From the NCBI RefSeq assembly GCF_016219575.1, contig NZ_JACRMG010000003.1, positions 1 through 64,000 of the forward strand: a DNA stretch of 64,000 nucleotides, in the 5' to 3' direction. This stretch comes from Bradyrhizobium sp. (GTDB lineage Bacteria; Pseudomonadota; Alphaproteobacteria; Rhizobiales; Xanthobacteraceae). Positions 1 through 8,338 of the stretch are shown piece after piece. The notes under the pieces are model-generated. The model was not told the DNA's origin. It made no database searches and was given only the letters and a program-made list of their open reading frames with translations. Made by a program: the position numbers and the translations under genes. Position 1 is the first letter of the stretch. Each line of letters opens with the position of its first letter.

Positions 1-90
1 CCGTCCAAAACCGTCTGCAATTCTCTCGCTGTCCCTTCGGAAGCCGGCCTGGCGGTCGCGCACTCCGGTCCGAATCTTGTCTGTATCCAT
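1..90 (-). CDS. Possible 5' end of a gene cut by the window edge
   Basis: An open frame runs off the left edge on the minus strand. A strong ribosome-binding site (GGAGG, minus strand 104 to 100) sits 9 bases before an ATG at 90 and 5 bases before another ATG at 94 in a different frame. I cannot decide between them. The first gives about 30 residues, beginning MDTDKIRTGV. No family is recognisable from so few residues. The call rests only on the ribosome-binding site and the open frame. Confidence 0.3.
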   Translation of the reverse strand, partial: MDTDKIRTGVRDRQAGFRRDSERIADGFGR

Positions 91-104
91 TCATCGCAAC
101 CTCC

Positions 105-757
105 TTGGCTGAAGTGTTGCGACGACCGGTTGAATCCGCCCTGGGTCGCCCGGTCGAGCCGGGCGATGACAGCGGAGTATGACGACAGACACACGCTCTC
201 GTTCTCACGGCGCGGATTTCGCCTGAGTTTTGCAAATTCGTTGGCCCTCCTCGGATAGAGGGCGCAGGGAAAGCCGGGCGCCGGCGGCACCCGTTAGCAC
301 CGTGTGCAATGGTAGAAAGAGAACGCACACGGGTTAGACAGGTACAGCCAGGACATCCCGGCTTTCCCCGCGCAATGGCTTTACGGCTTATACGTACTCT
401 CCCCGGGGAACGGCCTTTCTTGCCCCCGTTGCCAGGCCCGCACAGGCGGGCCGGATAGACGCCAGGGTCGCGGCGCCAGGACCACACGATTTCGCCGTAC
501 GCTGCGAACGTTTCGTCTGGCGGGAAATAATCCCGCCTGACGCCGCAGCGTCCATCGCGACCCGCACCACGTTCCGTGACGATCGCGCAAACGCCCCTCA
601 TGGCGGCGCGGGCCGGGAGGGGTTATAGACCCGATTTGCGCATTCTGAAAAGCGGAATATTTTTCGCGGCGGGGCTTGACAAGGATTCCGAAAGACAGAA
701 TTAATGATTTGTCCGTCGTGTTGAATTTGCAACACTGGGCGCCCGACGGGCAGCGCT
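105..757. repeat. Gene-less stretch made of dispersed repeat-like DNA
   Basis: I see no convincing gene in these 650 bases. The 16 bases at 168-183 (GACAGCGGAGTATGAC) recur exactly at 24865-24880, where they end another intergenic repeat. The stretch from about 350 to 640 resembles, from memory, a dispersed intergenic element of Bradyrhizobium genomes that begins near ATCCCGGCTTTCCCCGCGCA. Open frames on both strands here are short, arginine-rich and lack ribosome-binding sites. A genome self-comparison would settle the repeat status. Confidence 0.5.
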
Positions 758-837
758 GTAGGATGGGTAGAGCGAAGCGAAACCCATCACCTTGTCGCGG
801 AGGCATGATGGGTTTCGCTTCGCTCTACCCATCCTAC
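758..837. repeat. Perfect 32-bp inverted repeat (REP-like palindrome)
   Basis: The arms at 758-789 and 806-837 are exact reverse complements over 32 bases, separated by a 16-base loop. The arms contain GGATGGGTAGAGCGAAGCG. The element starts 9 bases beyond the stop codon of the isomerase gene (846, minus strand), so a transcript of that operon would end in a very long hairpin. There is no T-run, so it is more likely a dispersed palindrome that may protect or end the transcript than a classical terminator. Confidence 0.8.
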
Positions 838-845
838 GATTGGTT

Positions 846-1709
846 TCACACCGCCGTCTTGTGCCGCTCGATGCAGGTGCGCAGCACTTCGTCCATCGGC
901 CTGCTCCACCAGTCGTTGGAGAATATCTCGATCTCGGAATAGCCGGCAAACCCCTGCGCCTCGACGGCGGCGCGGATCGGCTTGATGTCGATGATGCCGT
1001 CGCCCATCATGCCGCGGTCGTTGAGCATGTCCCTGGTCGGCACCAGCCAGTCGCAGACGTGGAAGGCGAGGATGCGGTCCTTGCCGGCGCGGGCGATCTG
1101 GGCCATCAGCTCCGCATCCCACCAGATGTGATAGACGTCGAGCGCGACGCCGAGCATGCCCGTTCGCGCGGGGTCGATGGCGTCACAGAGATCGAGCGCC
1201 TGTCTGGTGGTGTTCACGCAGGCGCGGTCGGCGGCGTAGGCCGGATGCAGCGGCTCGATGGCGAGAGGCATGTTGGCGGTCCGCGCGTATTCCAGCATCT
1301 CGGCAATGGCGTCATGCACCTGGCCGCGGGCGGCGGCGATGTCCTTTGATGCAGCACTGCCCGGCCGGGAATATTGCGGCAGGCCGCCGGCCACGAGCAC
1401 GACGCAGGACGACCCGAGCGCCTTCGCCTCGTCGATTGCGCGCCGGTTGTCGTCGCGCACCTCGGTGCGGCGGGCCGCATCCGACACGAACATGCCGCCG
1501 CGGCAGTAGCCGGTGAGGTCAAGCCCTGCGTCGCGCACGGCGCGGGCCGCACGATCGAGGCCGACAGCGGCTACCTGGTCGCGCCAGGGATCGATGGCGC
1601 GCATGCCATGGCGCGCGCAGGCGTCGATGATCTCCAGCAGATCGCCCTGCTTGCGGACGGTTGCCGTGTTCAGCGACAGCCAGCGATGATCGGCCGAAAA
1701 ATCCCGCAT
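846..1709 (-). CDS. Sugar isomerase/epimerase, xylose-isomerase-like TIM barrel
   Basis: A 287-residue cytoplasmic protein of the AP-endonuclease-2/xylose-isomerase-like superfamily, whose members isomerise, epimerise or dehydrate sugars and inositols. The usual metal-ligand positions are visible: E152 in LAIEPLHP, D191 and H194 in DVYHIWW, H217 in FHVCDW and E261 in YSEIEIF. It is the last gene of the operon, and its ATG overlaps the stop of the upstream DUF993 gene by one base (TGATG), so translation is coupled. The substrate is unknown. The pairing with a Gfo/Idh/MocA dehydrogenase recalls inosose or 3-keto-sugar metabolism, which is an inference. Confidence 0.9.
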   Translation of the reverse strand: MRDFSADHRWLSLNTATVRKQGDLLEIIDACARHGMRAIDPWRDQVAAVGLDRAARAVRDAGLDLTGYCRGGMFVSDAARRTEVRDDNRRAIDEAKALGSSCVVLVAGGLPQYSRPGSAASKDIAAARGQVHDAIAEMLEYARTANMPLAIEPLHPAYAADRACVNTTRQALDLCDAIDPARTGMLGVALDVYHIWWDAELMAQIARAGKDRILAFHVCDWLVPTRDMLNDRGMMGDGIIDIKPIRAAVEAQGFAGYSEIEIFSNDWWSRPMDEVLRTCIERHKTAV

Positions 1710-2899
1710 CAGGCGTCGAAGCCGCGCGTCGCAAGCACCGCCTGCATCCGCCGCGTCGCCATTTCAGGGTTGGCGAGCAGGCCGGCCTTGTCGGCCAGAC
1801 GAAACAGCTCGGCGAGATGCAGCGTCGAGCGCGCGCTCTCCTGCCCGCCGACCATGGTGAAGTGATCCTGATGGCCGTTGAGCCAGGCCATGAACACGAC
1901 GCCGGTCTTGTAGAAGCGCGTCGGGCTGCGGAAGATGTGGCGCGACAGCGGCACGGTCGGACCGAGCACGTCGTGGAAGCCGGCCTCGTCGCCGGCCGCA
2001 AGGCGCGACAGCGCATAGGACGCCGCCGGCGCAATCGCGTCGAAAATGCCGAGCAGCGCGTGGGAGAATCCTTCGCTGTCGCCGGCGATCAGTTCGGCAT
2101 AGTTGAAGTCGTCGCCGGTATACATCTTGACCGACTTTTCTAGGCGGCGGCGCATGTCGATCTCGCGCTGCTTGTCGAGCAGCGACACTTTCACGCCGTC
2201 GACCTTCGCGGCATTGGCGTTGATGATGGCGACCGCGGTATCCATCGCCTTGTCGAGATCGGCCGTGCCCCAATAGCCCGCCAGCGCCGGATCGAACATG
2301 TCGCCGAGCCAGTGGATGATCACGGGCTCGCGGACCTGGGAGAGCACGCGGTCATAGACCCGCGCGTAGTCGCCGGCATTGCGGCCGATCTTGGCCAGCG
2401 CGCGCGAGGCCATCAGGATGATGCGGCCGCCGGCCTTCTCCACCGCCGCGATCTGCTCCTCATAGGCGCGGATCACGTCGTCGGTGGTTTTGGCATCCTC
2501 CACGGCGAGATGGTCGGTGCCGGCCCCGGAGAACACCAGCGCGCCCCGCGCCTTCGCCGCCCGCACCGAGCACTGGATCAACTCCAGCGACGTCGGCCAG
2601 TCCAGTCCCATGCCGCGCTGCGCGGTGTCCATCGCTTCGGCAACGCCAAGGCCGAGGTCCCAGATGTGCTCGCGGAAAGCAAGGGTGCGGTCCCAGTCGA
2701 TCGCTGCCGTCAGCCAAGGATCGTTGTCGGCGAGAGGATCGGCGACGACATGCGCCGCGGAGAAGGCGACGCGGTTGAGCGGGCCCTGCAGCTTAGCGGG
2801 AAAGGTGCGCGACGCGGCGAGACGATAGTTCTCGATTCCGCGATCGGCCGTCGGCAGCTTGAGCGACAGCGAGGACATCGGCAGGACGGGTTTGTTCAT
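1709..2899 (-). CDS. DUF993 protein, dihydrodipicolinate-synthase-like aldolase fold
   Basis: A 396-residue protein matching the DUF993 group, which is related to the DHDPS/N-acetylneuraminate lyase class I aldolases. The likely Schiff-base lysine is K237 in VDGVKVSLLD, on the strand equivalent to GxK in DHDPS. It is followed by YTGDDFNYAELI and a GDSEGFSHAL turn like the family's glycine-rich segment. The reaction has not, to my knowledge, been assigned; aldol cleavage or a dehydratase step is inferred. I chose ATG 2899 because AGGAGGTTTTG precedes it. A longer frame upstream reads only through a dispersed repeat (2922-2971). It lies between the Gfo dehydrogenase and the isomerase in one operon. 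Confidence 0.88.
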   Translation of the reverse strand: MNKPVLPMSSLSLKLPTADRGIENYRLAASRTFPAKLQGPLNRVAFSAAHVVADPLADNDPWLTAAIDWDRTLAFREHIWDLGLGVAEAMDTAQRGMGLDWPTSLELIQCSVRAAKARGALVFSGAGTDHLAVEDAKTTDDVIRAYEEQIAAVEKAGGRIILMASRALAKIGRNAGDYARVYDRVLSQVREPVIIHWLGDMFDPALAGYWGTADLDKAMDTAVAIINANAAKVDGVKVSLLDKQREIDMRRRLEKSVKMYTGDDFNYAELIAGDSEGFSHALLGIFDAIAPAASYALSRLAAGDEAGFHDVLGPTVPLSRHIFRSPTRFYKTGVVFMAWLNGHQDHFTMVGGQESARSTLHLAELFRLADKAGLLANPEMATRRMQAVLATRGFDA

Positions 2900-2921
2900 C
2901 AAAACCTCCTCATACTTTTCG

Positions 2922-2971
2922 TTTGAGCATGATCTGATCGGAAAACCGGTGCCCACTTTTCCGGATCATGC
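2922..2971. repeat. Dispersed GCATGATC repeat, copy 1
   Basis: A roughly 50-base imperfect palindrome running from TTTGAGCATGATC to CCGGATCATGCT. A close copy lies at 12489-12540. It sits between the Gfo dehydrogenase and DUF993 genes. Its right end contributes the TGA stop codon of the upstream gene (minus strand, 2968 to 2966). Confidence 0.8.
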
Positions 2972-4117
2972 TATGATCGGGGCGACGTCGATCCAGCGCC
3001 GCTCCTTCCAGCTCTGCAGCGCGCATTCGGCGAGTTGCACGCCCTTGGCGCCTTCGAGCAGCGTGTATTTGTAGGGCGCATCCTCGCAGACGTGGCGGAT
3101 GTACATTTCCCACTGCTCCTTGAAGCCGTTGTCGTAGACGACGTTGTCGGGCAGCTTCTGCCAGTCGGCGTAGAAATCGTGCAGGCGTTTTTCGTCGGGA
3201 TTCCACACCGGCCGCGGCGTCGCCTGGCGGGCCTGGATCACGCAGTCGGAAAGGCCTGCCACCGCCGAGCCGAGCGTGCCGTCGACCTGGAAGGTGACGA
3301 GATCGTCGCGATAGACGCGCGTCACCCAGCTCATGTTGATGTGGGCGATCACGCCGCCCTTGAGGCGGAAGGTGGCGTAGGCGGAGTCATCCGCGGTTGC
3401 CTTGTACTTCTTCCCCTTCTCGTCATAGCGCTCGGGGATGTCGGTGGTGCCGAGGCAGGATACGCTCTCGACCTCGCCGAAGAGATTATCGAGCACGTAG
3501 CGCCAGTGGCAGACCATGTCGAGGATGATGCCGCCGCCCTCCTCGCTGCGGTAGTTCCAGGACGGGCGCTGTGCTTCCTGCCAGCCGCCCTCGAACACCC
3601 AGTAGCCGAACTCGCCGCGTACCGAGAGCATGCGGCCGAAGAAGCCGGAGTCGCGCAGGAAGGCGAGCTTCTTCAGGCCCGGCAGGAACAGCTTGTCCTG
3701 CACGGTGCCGTGCTTGACGCCCCTTGCGTTGGCGAGCTTCACGACAGCGACGGCTTCGTCGAGATTGGTCGCGATCGGCTTCTCGCAATAGACGTGCTTG
3801 CCGGCGTTGATCGCCTTGGTCAGCAGCGAAGGGCGCGCCTGCGTAGTGGCGGCGTCGAAGAAGACTTCGTCGTTCCTGTCGGCCAGCGCCTTGTCGAGAT
3901 CGGTGGTGTGGCGGGCGATGTCGTACCGCTTTGCAAGGGCGGCGACCTTCCCGGCGTCGCGGCCGACCAGGATCGGATCGGGCATCACGCGATCGCCGTT
4001 TGCGAGCTGCACGCCGCCCTGGTCGCGGATCGCGACGATGGAGCGGATCAGATGCTGGTTCAGCCCCATGCGGCCCGTGACGCCGTTCATGATCAGGCCG
4101 AGGCGTTTGACGGTCAT
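2966..4117 (-). CDS. Gfo/Idh/MocA family NAD(P)-dependent dehydrogenase
   Basis: A 383-residue oxidoreductase acting on a sugar-, polyol- or keto-sugar-like substrate. The N-terminal Rossmann fold is entered by LGLIMNGVTGRMG. The family's catalytic lysine motif is YCEKPIA with K113, and a C-terminal-domain aspartate/histidine pair lies in ILDMVCHWRY (D200, H204). Its ATG overlaps the stop of the enolase-superfamily gene by four bases (ATGA), so the two are translationally coupled. The stop codon lies inside a dispersed repeat, so the C terminus may have been reshaped by repeat insertion. The substrate is not known. Confidence 0.93.
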   Translation of the reverse strand: MTVKRLGLIMNGVTGRMGLNQHLIRSIVAIRDQGGVQLANGDRVMPDPILVGRDAGKVAALAKRYDIARHTTDLDKALADRNDEVFFDAATTQARPSLLTKAINAGKHVYCEKPIATNLDEAVAVVKLANARGVKHGTVQDKLFLPGLKKLAFLRDSGFFGRMLSVRGEFGYWVFEGGWQEAQRPSWNYRSEEGGGIILDMVCHWRYVLDNLFGEVESVSCLGTTDIPERYDEKGKKYKATADDSAYATFRLKGGVIAHINMSWVTRVYRDDLVTFQVDGTLGSAVAGLSDCVIQARQATPRPVWNPDEKRLHDFYADWQKLPDNVVYDNGFKEQWEMYIRHVCEDAPYKYTLLEGAKGVQLAECALQSWKERRWIDVAPIIA

Positions 4118-5514
4118 GAAGAATGCTCCTGCAGAATCGTCTTGGGCCGCGCCAGCGGCGCGATGGTGGACCAGTCCGGATGAACGGCGCTGGCGAAGCC
4201 GGGGACGGCGAGCGAGCCGGTGAGGAGATCGCCGTCATGGATGGCGAGCCGGACCTTGCCGCCGCTTCGCTCGTAGAGATCGGGATGGCCGGCGAGAAAG
4301 CGCTCCGCTTCCGCCGCCGGCGTTTCCCCAAAACCGTCGACATAGTGATGGCCGTTGCGCTCAGCATGGGTGATGCCGATCAGCGCGCCCAGCGCGAGGT
4401 CCTGCTGCACGGCCAATCCCGCCTGGCAGGTGAGGTCTTCGCCCGCGATGAAATGCTTCGCGCCTTCGCCGCTCCATTTTACGGCGCGGGTGGCATTGAC
4501 GATGGACTTGTAGAGGCCCTTGCAGGATTTCGAGGAGATGCCGCGATAGCCGAGCGCGCGCGCCGCCGGAAAAGCGTCGTAGGAATCGTCGGCCTCGTCG
4601 ACGATAAAGTCGTACCTCGCCAGCGCGCCGAGCGGCGACTTTCGCGTGATGTCGCGCGGCATCGGCTGCTCAATATAGAGAAGCTTTGCGGCGATCGGCT
4701 CTAGCGCATTGCCGCGGTCGAGGCGGTCGACCAGCGCGGCGAGCGCAGAGAGGTCGGCGTATTGCTCATTGGCGTCGAGCGTGACCTTGTAGTCATATGA
4801 CAGCGTTGCGAGCTCCCTGCCGATACGGATCAGGCGGTCGGCGTCGGCTGCGGGATCGCCGTTGAGCTTGAGCTTGAAAAAACGGGCGCCGGCATTTTCT
4901 CTTGCGTCGGCAACGCCGCCCTCGCCTTCGATCACATCGTCCAGGCCGACGGTGTGCCGGACGGCAACGCGTTCCAGCCGCCTGCGGCCGGCGAGAAACT
5001 TTTCAATGTCGCTATCTTGGAGATCACGCGACAGCCGCGCGTCGATCCCGGCGATGTTCTGGGCCATGCCATCGAAGAAATCGTTGCTGGTGGCGCGCAG
5101 CAGCGCATCGAGGATCGCCTTGTCGATCTCGGCCGGGCCGTAGGCGGCGGCGAGCGGCGGAATGTCCTCCTTGGCGCAAAGTTTTGCCTGGCGGGCGATG
5201 CAGGCGGCGTGCAGGCCGAAAGCGGTGTCGTATCCCCTGTGCGCCAGATACAGCTCGCGCGCGATAAGGAGCGAGCAGCGCAGTTCCTCCACCGTCTCCG
5301 CCGGGGTCAGATGCTGCCGCTTGTCGAACCATTTCGGCACGAGGAACTCGGCCGATGCGCCCACTGCCCTGCCCTTGCCCTCGACATCGATCTCGACCAG
5401 CACGAAAGCCTGCGGCGTCGCATTGACGACGACGGCGCCGAAGCGGAACGGCCGGGCGAACGTCACGGGTCGCTCAAAGAAGGCGATATCGCGTATGGCG
5501 AGGCGCGGCGGCAT
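4114..5514 (-). CDS. Enolase superfamily (mandelate racemase-like) enzyme
   Basis: A 466-residue protein with the enolase-superfamily active-site pattern: a KxK pair (K214, K216 in FFKLKL), metal ligands D247 (LDANE), E282 (YIEQP) and D306 (VDEADD), and a lysine at K329 (SSKSCKG). Members abstract a proton next to a carboxylate and then racemise, epimerise or dehydrate, usually a sugar acid. At 466 residues it is longer than the usual 370-400, the extra mostly in the N-terminal third. ATG 5514 is chosen because homology-like sequence begins there and AAGGG lies upstream. It starts 10 bases after the ABC ATPase stop and overlaps the dehydrogenase gene by 4. Confidence 0.88.
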   Translation of the reverse strand: MPPRLAIRDIAFFERPVTFARPFRFGAVVVNATPQAFVLVEIDVEGKGRAVGASAEFLVPKWFDKRQHLTPAETVEELRCSLLIARELYLAHRGYDTAFGLHAACIARQAKLCAKEDIPPLAAAYGPAEIDKAILDALLRATSNDFFDGMAQNIAGIDARLSRDLQDSDIEKFLAGRRRLERVAVRHTVGLDDVIEGEGGVADARENAGARFFKLKLNGDPAADADRLIRIGRELATLSYDYKVTLDANEQYADLSALAALVDRLDRGNALEPIAAKLLYIEQPMPRDITRKSPLGALARYDFIVDEADDSYDAFPAARALGYRGISSKSCKGLYKSIVNATRAVKWSGEGAKHFIAGEDLTCQAGLAVQQDLALGALIGITHAERNGHHYVDGFGETPAAEAERFLAGHPDLYERSGGKVRLAIHDGDLLTGSLAVPGFASAVHPDWSTIAPLARPKTILQEHSS

Positions 5515-5524
5515 CAGCAGGCCC

Positions 5525-6373
5525 TTAGTCCAGCGAGCTCTGGGTGAAGAAGTGCTTTCTGATGCGCTGCACCAGCTCCGTGAACACGGGGTCGGCCATT
5601 GCATCGAGCGAGCGCGGGCGCGGCAGCGGCACGTCGTAGATCGCCGCGATCGCGCCGGGCCTCTCGGTCATGACCAGCACGCGGTCGGCGAGGAACACCG
5701 CTTCCGGTATCGAATGCGTGATCAGGAGCACCGTCTTGCCGGTCTCGCGCTGGATGCGCATCAGCTCGACATTCATCTTCTCGCGCGTCATGGCGTCCAG
5801 CGCGCCGAACGGCTCGTCCATCAGCATGATCCTGGGGTCATGCACCAATGCACGGCAGATCGAGGCGCGCTGCTGCATGCCGCCGGAAAGCTGCCAGGGC
5901 AGCTTCCTCTCAAAACCTTCGAGGCCGACCAGCTTGAGCAGCTCCTTGGCGCGCGGCAGGAACTTGTCGCGCGGCAGCTTCTTCATGTCGATCGGCAGCA
6001 TCACGTTGGAGAGGACGTTGCGCCAAGGCAAGAGCAGCGCATTCTGGAACACGATGCCGACATTGCCGTGCGGCTTCGTCACCTTCTCGCCCTCGACGAG
6101 GATTTCGCCCGTGGTCGGCGCCAGCAGGCCGGAGATCATCTTCAAGAGCGTGGACTTGCCGCAGCCGGACGGGCCGACCACGACGAAGAACTCGCCGTCA
6201 TTGATATGGAAATCGAGCGGCCGCAGCGACGGCACGTCACCGTCGCGCGACCGGTAGGTCTTCGACACGCCGGAGAGCGTAATCCCCGACGCGCCCGTGC
6301 CTGCCGCGCGATCCGACACCAGGCGCAGATGCGCGCCCGACTGGACGTCGGCGGATTTGTTCGCAGCGTTCAT
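5525..6373 (-). CDS. ABC transporter ATPase, nitrate/sulfonate/taurine type
   Basis: A 282-residue ATPase with Walker A GPSGCGKS (residues 67-74), signature LSGGMQQR, and Walker B LMDEPFGALD followed by the H-loop ITHSIPEA. This pattern is typical of the SsuB/TauB/NrtD group that powers small-anion and NMT1-type importers. It starts 3 bases after the binding-protein stop and ends 10 bases before the enolase-superfamily gene, so the importer and the catabolic enzymes are almost certainly one transcript. Confidence 0.95.
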   Translation of the reverse strand: MNAANKSADVQSGAHLRLVSDRAAGTGASGITLSGVSKTYRSRDGDVPSLRPLDFHINDGEFFVVVGPSGCGKSTLLKMISGLLAPTTGEILVEGEKVTKPHGNVGIVFQNALLLPWRNVLSNVMLPIDMKKLPRDKFLPRAKELLKLVGLEGFERKLPWQLSGGMQQRASICRALVHDPRIMLMDEPFGALDAMTREKMNVELMRIQRETGKTVLLITHSIPEAVFLADRVLVMTERPGAIAAIYDVPLPRPRSLDAMADPVFTELVQRIRKHFFTQSSLD

Positions 6374-6376
6374 TCG

Positions 6377-7354
6377 TTACTTCGGCAGATAGTCGTTGGT
6401 GTAGAACGCCTTGGGATTTTCCTTGGCCTTGGCGTCGAGCCCGCCATATTCGACCAGCGTCGCCACCGTGTCGTTCATGTTGGCGTCGGTGACCTGGAAC
6501 GGCCGCTTGCCCTTGGTCTCGGCGGTCCGGTACAGCGGGATGGTCAGTTCGAAACCTTTGGTCAGAGTCTCGATCTTGCCGCCCTTCGGGTTGGCGTCGA
6601 GAATCGCCTGCGCGGCCGCCTTCGGTTCCTTCTCGGCGGCCTCCACCGCCTTGGTCGTCGCCGCCATGAAGCGCTTGACGAGGTCGGCGTTGGCCTTGAC
6701 GAACTCGGTGTTGGCGATGACGCCGGAGCAGACCATGTTGATGCCGTAGTCGGCGAACTTGATCGCGTTGACGTCCTTGCCGGTGGCGTCCTTGATCTTC
6801 ATCGACTGGTCCATGACATAGCCGAGCAACAGATCGGCCTGGCCGTTGATGACGGCGTTGAGCTTGGTCTGGGCGTCGCCGGCCACGGTCTGGAAATCGC
6901 TCTCCTTCAGGCCGGTCTTCTTGAGGAACAGCGGCCAGATCTGGGTCATGGAATCGGCCGGCGTGATTGCCACCGTCTTGCCCTTGATGTCTTCGGGCTT
7001 CCTGATGTTCTTCTCGACAAAGCCCATCGCCGACATCGGGCTGGTCTGCAGCAGCACGCCGGTGGAGATCACGGGCGCGCCCTTGATCGCCGCACGCATC
7101 ATGGTGGGCACGTCGACATAGCCGAAATGAGCGGTCTTGGCCGCCACGGCCTGGGTGGTCGCACCCGAGCCGCGGCCTTCCTGGATTTCGAGGTCGATGC
7201 CTTCCGCCTCGTAAATGCCCTTGGCCTTGCCGTAGTAGAACGGGGCGTGCTCGCCGTAAACGTACCAGTTCAGCATCAGCACGACCTTGTCGGCCGCAGA
7301 TGCCTGCGCCGTGAAGGCCAGCGTCGCCGCCAGCGCCAGAATGAATTTCATCAT
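6377..7354 (-). CDS. ABC transporter periplasmic binding protein, NMT1/SsuA-like
   Basis: A 325-residue secreted protein. A signal peptide (MMKFILALAATLAFTAQASA) is followed by a mature start ADKVVLMLNW and the NMT1/ThiY-like features YYGKAKGIYEAEG and GSGATTQAVAAK. Members bind small molecules such as thiamine precursors, sulfonates or aromatic acids; the ligand here is unknown. ATG 7354 (or 7351, the next codon) follows GGGAGAGAAAAC, a good ribosome-binding site. It is separated from the permease gene upstream by a REP palindrome at 7376-7460, which often lowers or sets relative expression within an operon. Confidence 0.93.
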   Translation of the reverse strand: MMKFILALAATLAFTAQASAADKVVLMLNWYVYGEHAPFYYGKAKGIYEAEGIDLEIQEGRGSGATTQAVAAKTAHFGYVDVPTMMRAAIKGAPVISTGVLLQTSPMSAMGFVEKNIRKPEDIKGKTVAITPADSMTQIWPLFLKKTGLKESDFQTVAGDAQTKLNAVINGQADLLLGYVMDQSMKIKDATGKDVNAIKFADYGINMVCSGVIANTEFVKANADLVKRFMAATTKAVEAAEKEPKAAAQAILDANPKGGKIETLTKGFELTIPLYRTAETKGKRPFQVTDANMNDTVATLVEYGGLDAKAKENPKAFYTNDYLPK

Positions 7355-7375
7355 GTTTTCTCTCCCTTGTTTATT

Positions 7376-7460
7376 CGTCATTGCGAGGAGCGAAGCGACG
7401 AAGCAATCCAGCTTGCTTGTAGAGACAAAGCTGGATTGCTTCGCTGCGCTCGCAATGACG
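7376..7460. repeat. REP-type palindrome, copy 1
   Basis: A long imperfect inverted repeat with arms CATTGCGAGGAGCGAAGCGA and its complement TCGCTGCGCTCGCAATG, and an internal pair CAATCCAGC/GCTGGATTG. A near-identical element is at 56634-56716. Here it lies inside an operon, between permease and binding-protein genes. Confidence 0.9.
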
Positions 7461-7477
7461 GGTACTGACGATCTTTC

Positions 7478-8293
7478 TCATGAGGTGAAGACAATCTCGC
7501 GCTGGCTGACGTGCCAGGGAATGACGAGGCGCTCGATGCGGTCGACGACCCAGAACAGGACGACGCCGAGCAATGCCAGGATCACCAGTGCAGCGAACAT
7601 CGTCGGCAGGTCGAAGGTGCCGATCGAGCGCTGCAAGACATAGCCGATGCCGGAATTGGAGCCGACGAACTCGCCGACGACGGCGCCGACCACCGCGAGC
7701 GTGACGGAGACCTTCAGCCCCGCGAAGATCGCCGGCATCGCATGCGGCAAATTCACCGCGCGGAAAACGGCAAAGCGGCTGCCCTGCATGGCGCGCGCGA
7801 GATCGACCATATCGGGGTCGACGGACTTGAAACCCTGCACGGCGGAGACCACGACCGGGAAGAAGCCGAGCAGGAACGCCGAGATCACCTTCGGGATGAT
7901 GCCGAAGCCGAACCACACCACGAACAGGGGCGCGATCGCGATCTTCGGCACCGACTGCGAGAACACCAAGAGCGGATAGACATAGCTCTCCACCGTTTTC
8001 GAGCCCGCGATCAGCATGGCGACGGGAATGCCGAACAGCGCCGACAGCAGGAATCCGCAGATGGTGGCGTAGGTGGTCGGCCAGGATTGCCGCAGCAATT
8101 CCGGCCATTCGGTGATCAGGACAACAACGACGTCGCCCGGCGAGGGAATCTGGTAGGCCGGAATCCGGAACACCCGGATGGTGAGATCCCAGAGCACGAC
8201 GATGAAGATCAGGAACAGGAAGGGGCGGACCCACGCTGCGTTCAGCAGCCTCGTCACGACGCCCATGACCTTTGCGCCTTCAGGCTCGGCCAC
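7478..8293 (-). CDS. ABC transporter permease, SsuC/TauC type
   Basis: A 271-residue inner-membrane permease with about six hydrophobic segments. The cytoplasmic EAA-type loop is recognisable as DLARAMQGSRFAVFRAVNLP, ending in HAMPAIFAGLKV. It forms the channel for the binding protein and ATPase encoded downstream. The start is a GTG at 8293 with GGGGAG six bases before it; ATG 8266 is a weaker alternative. It is the first gene of the operon, 129 bases after the TetR-family gene. Confidence 0.93.
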   Translation of the reverse strand: MAEPEGAKVMGVVTRLLNAAWVRPFLFLIFIVVLWDLTIRVFRIPAYQIPSPGDVVVVLITEWPELLRQSWPTTYATICGFLLSALFGIPVAMLIAGSKTVESYVYPLLVFSQSVPKIAIAPLFVVWFGFGIIPKVISAFLLGFFPVVVSAVQGFKSVDPDMVDLARAMQGSRFAVFRAVNLPHAMPAIFAGLKVSVTLAVVGAVVGEFVGSNSGIGYVLQRSIGTFDLPTMFAALVILALLGVVLFWVVDRIERLVIPWHVSQREIVFTS

Positions 8294-8338
8294 GTCTCAC
8301 TCCCCGGCTGGATGCTTTTCGGGGACAAATTAACCCGT

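Noticed and set aside
5162..7468. A 768-residue plus-strand frame opposite the ABC importer genes
   Set aside because: It spans three well-supported minus-strand genes and shows arginine/histidine/leucine-rich composition without motifs, typical of antisense frames in high-GC DNA.
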